NCBI GenBank assembly: GCA_002427525.1
Contig: DIRP01000004.1
Location: 394 to 64,393 of the forward strand
DNA length: 64,000 bases
Direction of reading: 5' to 3'
Source of the DNA: Bacteroidales bacterium UBA5433
GTDB taxonomy: Bacteria > Bacteroidota > Bacteroidia > Bacteroidales > UBA932
Shown here: positions 23,954 to 32,972 of the stretch, piece after piece
How positions within the stretch are numbered: the first letter of the stretch is position 1
How the letters are laid out: each line of letters opens with the position of its first letter
Position numbers and translations under genes: made by a program
The notes under the pieces: model-generated
The model's database searches: none
Seen by the model: only the letters and a program-made list of their open reading frames with translations
Told to the model about the DNA's origin: nothing

Positions 23954-24820
23954 ATGAAAAAATGGTTTTTGCTACCTGCCTGCCTGCTGTTTCTAAGCTC
24001 TTGCTCCTATTTTAGAAACTGGATTGGCACTGAACAGGAACGGGTAGCGCAGATTGGAGATGAGATTCTTTACAAAAGAGATCTGGAAGGATTATTTCAG
24101 GGCCCCCTTTCTTCTGAAGATTCTGCAAATCTTATAAACCATTATATAGATAGCTGGGCCGTTGACAACCTGCTTCTGCAAAAAGCAGAGAGTCAGCTTA
24201 CTAAAAAGGAAAAAGATGTAAAGCAGGAGTTGGCAGATTACAGAAAATCCCTACTGGTTTTCAAATACCAGAAAAAATACGTGGAGGAAAGAATTGATAC
24301 AACCATCAGCCCGGAAGAGATTTTGGACTACTACAACAACAACCGGGAGCTGTTCCTGCTGGACGCTCCTCTTATAAAAGTCCGTCTGATTAAGGTCCGG
24401 CTACATTCTCCGTATTTATCGATGATTCGGAACATTTACCGTTCCAACACCATTGAAGACATGCAGCAACTGGAGCGTCTGTGCGAAAGTTCCGCAGAGA
24501 TATACACAGATTATAGCAACAAATGGCTTACTACCCGTGAACTGGCACAAGATTTGCCCCCTCAGGCAAAAGATGAAATATATGCATTAAAGCCTAAAGG
24601 GTATGTGGATACGCGTGACAGTCTGTATGCCTATCTGGTATCTGTTTATGATTTTCTGCAAGAGGGTATGCCGTCACCGGCAGAGTACAAAGAAACAGAA
24701 ATCCGCCAGAACATCTTGAGTAGAAGAAAGCAGCAACTGCTCAAAGATCTGGAAAAAGAAGTGCTTAAAGAAGGATGGAATAAACAGTTGATAAAAACTT
24801 ACAGAAAAAATGAACATTAA
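23954..24820 (+). CDS. SurA/PPIase-like lipoprotein without a parvulin domain
   Basis: Predicted periplasmic lipoprotein of 288 residues from the ATG at 23954. An in-frame ATG at 23933 adds seven residues before the signal. The signal MKKWFLLPACLLFLSSC places the lipidated Cys at 17. The body resembles the N-terminal chaperone region of SurA/PrsA proteins: VAQIGDEILYKRDLEG, a helical section rich in Lys and Glu, and ISPEEILDYYNNNRELF. No parvulin fold follows; the C-terminal half is unlike the two parvulin domains of the next gene. It overlaps that gene by 11 bases. A chaperone role in outer-membrane protein assembly is inferred. Confidence 0.78.
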   Translation: MKKWFLLPACLLFLSSCSYFRNWIGTEQERVAQIGDEILYKRDLEGLFQGPLSSEDSANLINHYIDSWAVDNLLLQKAESQLTKKEKDVKQELADYRKSLLVFKYQKKYVEERIDTTISPEEILDYYNNNRELFLLDAPLIKVRLIKVRLHSPYLSMIRNIYRSNTIEDMQQLERLCESSAEIYTDYSNKWLTTRELAQDLPPQAKDEIYALKPKGYVDTRDSLYAYLVSVYDFLQEGMPSPAEYKETEIRQNILSRRKQQLLKDLEKEVLKEGWNKQLIKTYRKNEH

Positions 24821-26177
24821 AAAAACACGTGTAATTAACGTACTGTTTTTCCTGCTGATTACAACTTCTGCATACAGCCAGAGGTATTCCGGCGGGTTAG
24901 TAGATAAGGTCATTGCCCTGGTAGGTAATGAAATGATTCAACTATCTACTATTGAAGAAGAAGTTCAGATGCAAATGATGCAAGGCATCATTACAGATAA
25001 AAACCTGCGTTGTGAAATTCTGGAAAACATGTTGGTGTCTAAGCTTATGCTTACACAAGCACGAATAGACAGCCTGACTGTAAATGAAGAATACGTAGAA
25101 CTGGAGTTAGAAGGCAGGTTGCAGGATATCAAAACAAGGCTGGGAGGAGAAAAAGCTACAGAAGAATACTTTCACAAACCCGTTTTCAAACTCAAACAGG
25201 AATGGCGTGAGTTGTTCCGTGAGCAAAGTCTTACACGTGACATGCAATCCACCATAACACAGGCTGTTCCCGCCCTTACCCCGAAAGATGTGGAGATCTT
25301 CTACAACAAAACACCCAAAGACAGCCTTCCCATTGTTCCCATCCAGTACAAATTAAGCCAGATTGTCCTCTACCCGCCCAAAGAAGAAGCCATCCTTATG
25401 GTCAAGGAGCGCTTATTGGAATTCAGAGAACGTATTATGAGCGGGGACCGTTTCAGCACCCTGGCAAGCATGTACTCGCAGGATCCCTACTCTGCCCGCA
25501 GGGGTGGAGAACTTGGCATGGCCTCCAAGCAAATGTATTGGCCGGCTTTTGGGGATGCAGCTATTGTCCTGAAAGAAGGTCAAGTATCGCAAATTGTAGA
25601 AACCCCGGACGGATTTCACTTAATTCAAATGATTGAGAAAGAAGGAGATATGTTCAATGCCCGCCACATTCTTCTTAAACCGGAAGTGCTCACGGCAGAC
25701 AGGATACAATGTCTGAACAAATTAGACAGCCTGGCCTCTGTTATCAGAGCAGACAGCACAACGTTTGAAAGAGCAGCCATCATATATTCAGAAGATCCAC
25801 CTTCCAGACTCAACGGAGGACGCATGTCGGACGAAGAAACCGGTTCCATGCTTTTTGAAAAGGATCAGCTCAATACAAACGATTACAACGTACTTCGAAA
25901 TATGAAAGAAGGTGATATTTCTACGGCTTTTGAAAGCAGAGACAATGAAGGACGTGAAGGCAACGTAATTTACAAGATTATCCGTCTTGAGAAGATTATA
26001 CCCGCTCATACGGCCAGTTTCAAAGAAGACTACAATATCATTCAAAATATGGCTAATAACCAACAAATGCTCCGTGCCATTGAAAATTTCATAAAAGAAA
26101 AACAAGAGACAACATACATACGTATTGACCCCCTGTTCAGGGACTGCGCTTTCAAACGAGAAGGCTGGATTAAGTAA
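24810..26177 (+). CDS. SurA-like peptidyl-prolyl isomerase with two parvulin domains
   Basis: Exported chaperone for outer-membrane proteins, 455 residues with a signal peptide (about 1-23). A SurA N-terminal region (VDKVIALVGNEMI) is followed by two parvulin-type repeats. The first is around residues 178-285, with YKLSQIVLYP, FSTLASMYSQDP and GGELGMA. The second is around 285-390, with NARHILLKP, FERAAIIYSEDP and NGGRMSDEE. The start codon lies within the last codons of the preceding lipoprotein gene. The stop shares one base with the OstA-like start (TAATG, 26175-26179), so the three proteins are tightly coupled. Confidence 0.92.
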   Translation: MNIKKTRVINVLFFLLITTSAYSQRYSGGLVDKVIALVGNEMIQLSTIEEEVQMQMMQGIITDKNLRCEILENMLVSKLMLTQARIDSLTVNEEYVELELEGRLQDIKTRLGGEKATEEYFHKPVFKLKQEWRELFREQSLTRDMQSTITQAVPALTPKDVEIFYNKTPKDSLPIVPIQYKLSQIVLYPPKEEAILMVKERLLEFRERIMSGDRFSTLASMYSQDPYSARRGGELGMASKQMYWPAFGDAAIVLKEGQVSQIVETPDGFHLIQMIEKEGDMFNARHILLKPEVLTADRIQCLNKLDSLASVIRADSTTFERAAIIYSEDPPSRLNGGRMSDEETGSMLFEKDQLNTNDYNVLRNMKEGDISTAFESRDNEGREGNVIYKIIRLEKIIPAHTASFKEDYNIIQNMANNQQMLRAIENFIKEKQETTYIRIDPLFRDCAFKREGWIK

Positions 26178-28270
26178 TGAAAACATACCGGGTTTTTCTC
26201 TTTACGCTTCTTGGGTTCGGTCTTCTACTAACCCAAAGTAACCTGTTGGCACAACAAACGGTACCAACCAGGAGTGAAGAGGACAAAATCTACCTGCTAA
26301 GTGCCCGGGAAGCTGAACTATTTGAACTTTTTGGAATCAATTACCGTAAAGTAACGGGCCCGGCACGCTTCCTTCACAACAACACCTTTATTTTATGCGA
26401 TACAGCAATCTGGAATACACGGGAGGACATTATTGACGCCATTGGCAACGTAGAAATCATCCAGGAAGGTACAAGACTAACAGGTGAAACCATTCATTAT
26501 ATTGGAAACCAAAACATAGCCCAAGTCCGTGGAAAAGTAGTGGAATTGACAGATAAAGAAAACAACAGACTACGTACAAAACATCTGGATTTCAACACAA
26601 AAGACAGTATAGGCTACTTTTTCAACGGAGGAAGCATGCTGGACACAAATGCGACCATAATGGAAAGTCGCCGGGGCTACTACTATTCAAAAGAAAAGCT
26701 TTTCTGTTTCTACGACAACGTAGAAATGGGAACTGACACGTTAAAGATCAAGGCGGATTCCCTTTATTACCACTCAGACCTGGAGCTTGCGAAATTTTGG
26801 GGTAACATACAAGCCTGGCATACAGACGGTTTTTTAACATCTGAACGAGGTACGTATGAAAAAAAACGGGAATGGTTCCATTTTTTAGATGATGTACTCA
26901 TACTTACAGAAGAACAGGAAATACGTGCCGAAGATGTGTTCTACGACCGGAACTGCAATTCCGGTACATTAAAACAAAACGTTCAGGTACGTGACACCAC
27001 ACAGCAAATCCTTGTTCTGGGAGACAGACTTGATTTCAGACGGAAACCCGACTGGGTACAGGTAACGGAAGACCCTGTATTTATTACGTATGAAATAGAT
27101 AAGGAAACCCATGCCACAGATTCTCTTTTTCTGCGGGCAGATACCCTCCGCATTTTTACCACTACCTACGGATCCATGGATTCTCTGGAGAGGGTACAGG
27201 CATTGGCACGGCAATCCGAAAACCAACCAACGAATGCAGCCAATAAGGCGGAAACAGTCAATTCCATGGATCTGTCAAAAGAAAACACCGGACAGACAGA
27301 CTCACTGGACGTATTTATTGATATGACAGAAGTCCTGCAGTTTTTGTACAAAGAAGACAGCCTGCTGCTTGCTAATGTACGACACCAAGGTGACAGCCTG
27401 TTCAATACCATAGAAGTCCACTTTCTCTACGGATACAACAACGTCCGGGTATTCAAAAGCGACCTGCAATCCGTATGTGATTCCATTGTATTTAACAGCA
27501 TTGACTCTGTGCTGCGTCAATATGGCAAACCAATATTGTGGAACGAAGAAAGCCAACTGAGTGCAGACAGCATCTGGTTCCGCTTTAGTCGCGACTCACT
27601 CTATCGGGTTGATTTGTACTCCAATGCCTTTCTTATATCGCAGGAAGAAGAAACGTTCTTTCATCAAATAAAGGCTGACCTTATGCAAGCCCATGTAAGG
27701 GAAAATGACGTTTACAGGTTTGATGCCTTAAAAAACACAAAAGCCCTTTTTTATATCCCCGAAGACAGCTTAATCACCTCTTTAAATATCAAAGAATGTG
27801 ATGAAATGAATGTCTTCCTTAAAGAGAGAAAGGCACAACGGATTATATACAAGCAAGCCATAAAGAGCGATATGATTCCCCTCTTTGACCTGCGCAAAGA
27901 ACAGGAACGTCTGGCCGGCTTCTTGTGGAGGGAAGAGGAAAGACCTAAAGACAACAAATCTATTACAGAGCGAACTATAAGAGACATAGTATACAACCCG
28001 GACAGCATCTATAAAGCACCTCTTTATCCCTATACATTACAGTATTTCCCCCTGGAACATGCCCGTTCTGCTGTTCTCCGTAACAGCAACAGGAATGAGG
28101 CACGGGAAGAACTCAGCCGCAGGGAATGGGAAACAGAAACAGAAAGCTCCCCCATTCAAAAACAGAAAGAGCTTCTTCATAAACAAAAAGAGCCCCCTCT
28201 TAAACAGAAAGGGCCCATTCCAAAACTTAAAGAAAGTGAATTAATGAGACAGGAAATTATACAGAAGTAA
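26177..28270 (+). CDS. OstA-like lipopolysaccharide-assembly protein
   Basis: Exported 697-residue protein of the Bacteroidetes OstA-like family, with an LptA/OstA beta-jellyroll N-terminus presumed to bind lipid A during transport to the outer membrane. It has a signal peptide (about 1-25, ending LLAQ). Repeating jellyroll-type motifs follow, such as ARFLHNNTFILCDTA, DAIGNVEI, TRLTGETIHY and KIKADSLYYH, continuing to about residue 330. The C-terminal tail carries four degenerate heptads (661-688), encoded by a 21-bp repeat. It follows SurA-like and PPIase-like genes, fitting an envelope-assembly operon. The 3' end overlaps the convergent unknown gene by 30 bases. Confidence 0.85.
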   Translation: MKTYRVFLFTLLGFGLLLTQSNLLAQQTVPTRSEEDKIYLLSAREAELFELFGINYRKVTGPARFLHNNTFILCDTAIWNTREDIIDAIGNVEIIQEGTRLTGETIHYIGNQNIAQVRGKVVELTDKENNRLRTKHLDFNTKDSIGYFFNGGSMLDTNATIMESRRGYYYSKEKLFCFYDNVEMGTDTLKIKADSLYYHSDLELAKFWGNIQAWHTDGFLTSERGTYEKKREWFHFLDDVLILTEEQEIRAEDVFYDRNCNSGTLKQNVQVRDTTQQILVLGDRLDFRRKPDWVQVTEDPVFITYEIDKETHATDSLFLRADTLRIFTTTYGSMDSLERVQALARQSENQPTNAANKAETVNSMDLSKENTGQTDSLDVFIDMTEVLQFLYKEDSLLLANVRHQGDSLFNTIEVHFLYGYNNVRVFKSDLQSVCDSIVFNSIDSVLRQYGKPILWNEESQLSADSIWFRFSRDSLYRVDLYSNAFLISQEEETFFHQIKADLMQAHVRENDVYRFDALKNTKALFYIPEDSLITSLNIKECDEMNVFLKERKAQRIIYKQAIKSDMIPLFDLRKEQERLAGFLWREEERPKDNKSITERTIRDIVYNPDSIYKAPLYPYTLQYFPLEHARSAVLRNSNRNEAREELSRREWETETESSPIQKQKELLHKQKEPPLKQKGPIPKLKESELMRQEIIQK
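28157..28240 (+). repeat. Degenerate 21-bp repeat at the ostA-like 3' end
   Basis: Four consecutive 21-bp units encode the heptads QKQKELL, HKQKEPP, LKQKGPI and PKLKESE. The unit is three-fold divisible, so copy change keeps the frame. The repeat ends right before the position where the convergent gene terminates (28241). Confidence 0.75.
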
Positions 28271-28957
28271 TGCGTCCCTGGCCTGATTCAGGTTCAGTTT
28301 ATTCTCTGTAATGTACTGTTCCATCGCTTCTTTTTTATCCGGAAACAATTTCCTGAAATTCCGCTTTGTGGGATTGTACAACTTCTCACCATCATACAAC
28401 AAAGCATAGTGGGCAATAGAGTAAGGTATCCTGCGCAGGCTTTGTAAGCGTACAGCCGTACTCCCTTCCAGACTATGTACCATATCCACGTTGGAAATAG
28501 AAGATGTCGCATCCGTTGTTCCGTATGCGCCAATTTTCTGGTCTGAATGTATGCTTACCACGGAACGCAGACAAATAGCAGTAGAAGCATCCGTTGCAAG
28601 AATACGTACCCACACCCTGTCATGTCTCAGGTACGTATCGGTACCTATGGAAAGCAACCGGGCCGAATCCTGATTTTTCATAACCAGCGTGTCTTTTTGA
28701 GGAGAAATAAAATGCAGTTCTGAGCCAATCAAATAGATATTCATAAGCCCTTCTGCAGAACTTCTGTCACGAAAAAGCACAGTCCCTTTTTGAAACTCCG
28801 AGTACATATAAATCATGTCATCCGGAAGTATCTCATTCAAGTCTTCCCCTATGGCTGCTTCAACAACACCACGTTTTACAGTTTGTGCACCTGCTATAGC
28901 AGGCAATAGCAATACCGCTGCTATCAGGGGTGCAATAGTCAGTGCAATTTTTTTCAT
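28241..28957 (-). CDS. Exported protein of unknown function
   Basis: A 238-residue protein with a clear Sec signal peptide (about 1-24, cleavage near AGA-Q). I do not recognise the family. Visible features are a predicted beta-rich middle (ELHFISPQKDTLVM, RVWVRILATDASTAICLR), a YGTTDATSSISNVD stretch, and a basic C-terminal part with NPTKRNFRKLFPDKKEAM that looks helical. No lipobox, metal motif or transmembrane segment is seen. It follows glyA by 15 bases, making it the last gene of the rpsF-rpsR-rplI-glyA unit, and it converges on the OstA-like gene with 30 bases of overlap. An envelope role is a guess from the signal peptide. Confidence 0.7.
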   Translation of the reverse strand: MKKIALTIAPLIAAVLLLPAIAGAQTVKRGVVEAAIGEDLNEILPDDMIYMYSEFQKGTVLFRDRSSAEGLMNIYLIGSELHFISPQKDTLVMKNQDSARLLSIGTDTYLRHDRVWVRILATDASTAICLRSVVSIHSDQKIGAYGTTDATSSISNVDMVHSLEGSTAVRLQSLRRIPYSIAHYALLYDGEKLYNPTKRNFRKLFPDKKEAMEQYITENKLNLNQARDALLLYNFLSH

Positions 28958-28972
28958 AATCACTTGTTTTAT

Positions 28973-30253
28973 TTACCAGGCGTACAAGGGTAACCCGCCC
29001 ATGAGTTCTTTAACTCTTTTTTTAACGCGCTCAATTACAGCCTGATCTTCCGCATTGCTTAATACTTCATCTACCAGAGCCACAATGGTTTCCATATCAT
29101 GTTCCTTCAACCCCCGTGTTGTAACAGCCGGTGTTCCCACACGGATACCGGAAGTCTGGAAAGGAGAACGTGAATCATAAGGTACCATGTTCTTATTAAC
29201 GGTGATATCTGCATGTACCAACACATTTTCTGCTACTTTTCCTGTCAGTTCCGGGAACTTGGAACGCAAATCAATCAATAGCAGATGATTGTCCGTTCCT
29301 CCCGTTACCAATGTGTAGTTACGGCTGGCAAAAGCGGCTGCCATTGCCTGGGCATTTTTTTGTACCTGTATTTGGTAGGTTTTAAACTCGGGCTGCAAAG
29401 CTTCAAAAAAAGCTACTGCTTTAGCTGCAATTACGTGTTCCAAAGGACCACCCTGAACTCCCGGAAAGACACTGGAATTTATCAATGAAGACATTTTCCT
29501 GACTACACCTTTGGGCGTGGTAATGCCCCATGGATTTTCAAAATCTTTTCCAATAAGGATAATACCTCCTCTGGGTCCACGAAGTGTTTTGTGTGTGGTT
29601 GATGTAACAATGTGGGCATGTTTCACAGGATTGTCCAACAATCCGGTAGCAATTAATCCTGCCGGATGGGCCATGTCTACCATAAAAATAGCTCCCACGG
29701 CATCTGCTATCTTGCGCATTCTTGCATAATCCCACTCCCTTGGATAAGCAGAACCACCGCCAATAATCATCTTGGGTTTGTGCTCCAGGGCCAGACGCTC
29801 CATTTCATCGTAATTGATAGCACCCGTATCCCGGTCCAGCGTATAGGCTATGGGATTATATAGAATTCCCGAAAAATTAACCGGTGATCCGTGTGTAAGG
29901 TGTCCGCCATGTGCAAGATCCAACCCCATAAAGGTATCACCGGGTTTCAGACATGCCAGGAAAACAGCCATGTTTGCTTGCGCACCCGAGTGAGGCTGCA
30001 CATTGGCATATTCTGCCTGGAAGAGTTCACAAATCCTGTCAATGCAAAGCTGTTCAGACTTATCAACCACTTCACACCCTCCGTAATAACGTGCTCCGGG
30101 ATATCCTTCTGCGTATTTATTGGTTAACACAGATCCCATAGCATTCAACACCTGTGAGCTTACAAAATTCTCAGAGGCTATCAATTCAATTCCGTTAGTT
30201 TGACGGCTTTCCTCTTTTCTAATAAGATCAAAAAGTGCAATATCTTGTTTCAT
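28973..30253 (-). CDS. glyA: Serine hydroxymethyltransferase
   Basis: Pyridoxal-phosphate enzyme interconverting serine plus THF with glycine plus methylene-THF, the main feeder of one-carbon units. The protein has 426 residues, with K222 in STTHKTLRGPRGG forming the internal aldimine, and the N-terminal ELIASENFVS signature. It is full length. It lies 11 bases after rplI and so probably belongs to the ribosomal-protein operon. Its product, methylene-THF, is the substrate of MetF encoded elsewhere in this window. Confidence 0.97.
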   Translation of the reverse strand: MKQDIALFDLIRKEESRQTNGIELIASENFVSSQVLNAMGSVLTNKYAEGYPGARYYGGCEVVDKSEQLCIDRICELFQAEYANVQPHSGAQANMAVFLACLKPGDTFMGLDLAHGGHLTHGSPVNFSGILYNPIAYTLDRDTGAINYDEMERLALEHKPKMIIGGGSAYPREWDYARMRKIADAVGAIFMVDMAHPAGLIATGLLDNPVKHAHIVTSTTHKTLRGPRGGIILIGKDFENPWGITTPKGVVRKMSSLINSSVFPGVQGGPLEHVIAAKAVAFFEALQPEFKTYQIQVQKNAQAMAAAFASRNYTLVTGGTDNHLLLIDLRSKFPELTGKVAENVLVHADITVNKNMVPYDSRSPFQTSGIRVGTPAVTTRGLKEHDMETIVALVDEVLSNAEDQAVIERVKKRVKELMGGLPLYAW

Positions 30254-30264
30254 AGTTATTCAAT

Positions 30265-30717
30265 TTATTCTTCCCCCGCTATTTCCACCTCTACCGTAGC
30301 TGAAATGTCACGGTATATTTTCACAACCGCCTGATGCATACCGACTTCTTTCAAGGCATCTTTTCCGGGGAACGTTATATTCCTCCGGTCAACTTCTATA
30401 CCTTGCACTGCCAGAGCTTCTGCTACCTGAATGTTATTCACAGAACCAAACACCTTTCCGGTACTGCTGACCTTAGTGGTAATCCGTACTTGACTTCCTT
30501 CCAATTTGGCAGCCAATGCCTGCGCCTCTTCGCGGATTTGAGCTTCTTTGTGCGCACGCTGACGCATGTTTTCCTCATGTATTTTCTTTGCAGAAGAAGT
30601 AGCCATAACAGCCATGCCTTTGGGAATAAGGTAGTTGGTTGCATAACCGTTTCGCACCTGTACCACGTCATCTTTATCTCCCAGGTTGGGAACATCCTGC
30701 TTTAAAATAATTTCCAT
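30265..30717 (-). CDS. rplI: 50S ribosomal protein L9
   Basis: Primary 23S rRNA-binding protein of the large subunit. The 150 residues show the N-terminal domain MEIILKQDVPNLGDKDDVV with the L9 signature GYATNYLIPKGMA, a long charged connecting helix, and a C-terminal domain ending AEVEIAGEE-like. It lies 12 bases after rpsR in the classic rpsF-rpsR-rplI order. Confidence 0.97.
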   Translation of the reverse strand: MEIILKQDVPNLGDKDDVVQVRNGYATNYLIPKGMAVMATSSAKKIHEENMRQRAHKEAQIREEAQALAAKLEGSQVRITTKVSSTGKVFGSVNNIQVAEALAVQGIEVDRRNITFPGKDALKEVGMHQAVVKIYRDISATVEVEIAGEE

Positions 30718-30729
30718 ACCTCGTCCTCC

Positions 30730-30993
30730 TTATTTAAGTAAATCCGTAACATAGGGCAGTAAGGCCAGGTGCCTGGCACGCTTGACGGCCTGCGCTACTT
30801 TGCGCTGGTATTTTAAAGATGTACCGGTAAGCCTGCGGGGCAGAATCTTACCTTGCTCGTTCAAAAAACGTTTCAAAAATTCGGGATCTTTATAATCTAT
30901 ATACTTAATCCCTGCTTTTTTAAAACGGCAGTATTTTTTCTTTTTTACCTCTACTGTAGGAGGGTTTAAAAAACGAATTTCTTTATTTGCCAT
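30730..30993 (-). CDS. rpsR: 30S ribosomal protein S18
   Basis: Small-subunit protein that pairs with S6 on the platform. It has 87 residues, with the S18 signature IDYKDPEFLKRFLNEQGKI followed by ILPRRLTGTSLKYQRKVA and KRARHLALLPY. The N-terminal KKKKYCRFKK keeps a single Cys, so it is of the non-zinc type. It lies two bases after rpsF. Confidence 0.97.
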   Translation of the reverse strand: MANKEIRFLNPPTVEVKKKKYCRFKKAGIKYIDYKDPEFLKRFLNEQGKILPRRLTGTSLKYQRKVAQAVKRARHLALLPYVTDLLK

Positions 30994-30995
30994 AA

Positions 30996-31415
30996 TTAAT
31001 CCTCCTCGTCAAGTTCAATATCATCCTCCAATTCCGGTTTGATAACCTTTGGGGCAGGTTTTTCTTCCTTTACAGGTATTTCCTCCTTTACCGAATTGTT
31101 TCTTCTTTCTGCATATGCAATGGCATGTTTATCCATGGCGAAAGTCAAAAAACGGATAACCCGTTCATCCCTGCGGTATTGAAGTTCCAATTTCGCAATG
31201 AATTCCGGATCCGCCATAAAGCCAATCAAATGGTAAAAACCAGTTGACTTTTTCTGGATAGGATAGGCTAATTTTTTCAGCCCCCAGTCCTCTTCGTAAA
31301 CAATCCGGCCCTCGTTTGCCAGGATTAGATCACGATACTTTGCAACCGCTTCCTTCATCTGAGCATCAGACAAAACGGGAGTTAAAATGAAAACGGTTTC
31401 GTACTGTTTAAGCAT
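30996..31415 (-). CDS. rpsF: 30S ribosomal protein S6
   Basis: Platform protein of the small subunit and partner of S18. It has 139 residues: the conserved core (about 1-105, with MLKQYETVFILTP and YHLIGFMADPEFIAKLE) and a C-terminal acidic extension rich in Glu, Lys and Asp, ending ELDEED. Such acidic tails are common in Bacteroidetes S6. It is the first gene of the unit and is served by a strong promoter 38 bases upstream. The leader (about 30 bases) appears too short for an S6:S18 regulatory RNA structure. Confidence 0.96.
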   Translation of the reverse strand: MLKQYETVFILTPVLSDAQMKEAVAKYRDLILANEGRIVYEEDWGLKKLAYPIQKKSTGFYHLIGFMADPEFIAKLELQYRRDERVIRFLTFAMDKHAIAYAERRNNSVKEEIPVKEEKPAPKVIKPELEDDIELDEED

Positions 31416-31452
31416 AGTAATTGGTTATTAATTAAATATTATAAAAGGGTTG

Positions 31453-31483
31453 CAAAGATAGGAAATTCCTGCACCCTCGCAAA
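31453..31483 (-). promoter_or_regulatory. Promoter of the rpsF-rpsR-rplI-glyA operon
   Basis: On the minus strand TTTG (31480-31483) and TATCTTTG (31453-31460) are 19 bases apart, a full consensus promoter. It is flanked by TAAAATTTGC upstream and CAACCC downstream, exactly as in the left-edge promoter at 80-121. The predicted start is near 31447, about 30 bases before the rpsF ATG. The rest of the 89-base gap to pepD holds nothing recognisable. Confidence 0.85.
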
Positions 31484-31504
31484 TTTTATTTTTAACAGAT
31501 CCTG

Positions 31505-32962
31505 CTATGCTTTAACAGGTGCGTTTTTCAACGTTTCTACCAGCAAGTCCCAGAACTTTTGAACAGTGGGAATCAGACAACGTTCATCCGGTGAATGGGG
31601 GGAGCGGATAGTAGGACCAAAAGAAATCATATCCCAGTGGGGGTAGTGACCTCCAAGAATACCGCATTCCAGACCTGCGTGGATGGCTTTCACCTCTGCA
31701 TCTTTACCATACATATCTTTGTAGGTTTTCAACATTGTCTGCAATATGGGAGAGTCCATATTAGGTTGCCATCCGGGGTATGCTCCGGTGAATGAATAGC
31801 TGGCCCCAATGTTGGCAAAGCAGCAGGCAAGAGCTGTACCCATATCGGTTTTGGCAGTATCTACCATACTGCGCAACAAGCAGTGCACTTCCATTTTTCC
31901 TTTTTTTACCCTAAAAATGGCAAGGTTGGAAGAGGTTTCTACCAGACCGGGCATGGAAGAACTCATAGCCCATACACCATTTGGAGCAGCATAAACAGCC
32001 CTGACTATTTTAAGAGCCGTTTCCTCCGGAATCATTTCAGAAGGCACTTCAGCCGGCATTACGGAGACTGTCAGACCGGGATCCACTAATTTTAATTCTG
32101 CTCCAATAGTTGCAGCTATATCGGCAACTGTTTTTTCTACACAAGCTTTTTTACCGGGCTCGTAACAAATAATGGCATCTGCTTCCCGCGGAATAGCATT
32201 CCTTAAATCCCCGCCTTCTGCAGAGGCAATGCGAATACCGCACGTTTCAATAAGTTTGTACAGTATGCGCACCAAAATTTTGTTAGCATTCCCCCTACCC
32301 AGAATAATATCCATCCCACTGTGACCTCCTTTCAACCCGGTAATATTTATACGGGCACTCTCCCATCCTGCAGGAACCTGTTCGGGCCTGTACTCCAATT
32401 TAAACGAACCATCTTCTCCACCGGCACATCCCACGTAAAGTTCTCCTTCATCTTCCGAGTCCATATTCAACAGAACACTACCTTTCAAAATTCCCGGTTC
32501 CAGTCCCCTGGCACCGGTCATTCCCGTTTCCTCATCTGTTGTGATAAGTACTTCTAATGGACCGTGTACCAAATCATCGGCTTCCAGCACTGCCATAGCA
32601 GCAGCCACTCCCATTCCGTTATCAGCCCCCAGTGTAGTCCCGGTAGCATAAACCCAATCCCCCTCTACCCTTGGAACAATTGGATCTTTCTCAAAATCAT
32701 GAACGGTATCGTTGTTTTTTTGGGGAACCATATCCATATGTGCCTGCAAAATAATACCCTTCCTGTTTTCCATACCGGGTGTAGCCGGCTTACGGATAAT
32801 AACGTTCCCAATACCGTCAACCAGGGTTTCCAGCCCTAACTTTTTTCCGTAATCTGCCATAAAGGCGCGGATTTTTTCTTCTTTTTTTGAAGGCCTTGGA
32901 ATTTGTGTTAATGCGTAAAATTGTTTCCATACCCTTTCGGGTTTTAGATTCCTAATGTCCAT
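31505..32962 (-). CDS. pepD: Aminoacyl-histidine dipeptidase (Xaa-His, M20C)
   Basis: Cytoplasmic dizinc dipeptidase of broad specificity, named for carnosine/Xaa-His hydrolysis. The protein has 485 residues, with H75 and D77 in LQAHMDMVP, D114 in LGADNGMGVA, E144-E145 in TTDEETGMTGA, and DSED in the next ligand region. The M20C lid domain is present, with GHSGMDI. It lies 10 bases after the DUF4831 gene and closes the acyltransferase-DUF4831-pepD unit. With PepT and two peptide transporters in this window it supports a peptide-feeding lifestyle. Confidence 0.94.
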   Translation of the reverse strand: MDIRNLKPERVWKQFYALTQIPRPSKKEEKIRAFMADYGKKLGLETLVDGIGNVIIRKPATPGMENRKGIILQAHMDMVPQKNNDTVHDFEKDPIVPRVEGDWVYATGTTLGADNGMGVAAAMAVLEADDLVHGPLEVLITTDEETGMTGARGLEPGILKGSVLLNMDSEDEGELYVGCAGGEDGSFKLEYRPEQVPAGWESARINITGLKGGHSGMDIILGRGNANKILVRILYKLIETCGIRIASAEGGDLRNAIPREADAIICYEPGKKACVEKTVADIAATIGAELKLVDPGLTVSVMPAEVPSEMIPEETALKIVRAVYAAPNGVWAMSSSMPGLVETSSNLAIFRVKKGKMEVHCLLRSMVDTAKTDMGTALACCFANIGASYSFTGAYPGWQPNMDSPILQTMLKTYKDMYGKDAEVKAIHAGLECGILGGHYPHWDMISFGPTIRSPHSPDERCLIPTVQKFWDLLVETLKNAPVKA

Positions 32963-32972
32963 ATAACTCGTT

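Noticed and set aside
31416..31452. S6:S18 regulatory leader RNA before rpsF
   Set aside because: The predicted leader is only about 30 bases, A/T-rich and without a stem or CCG box.
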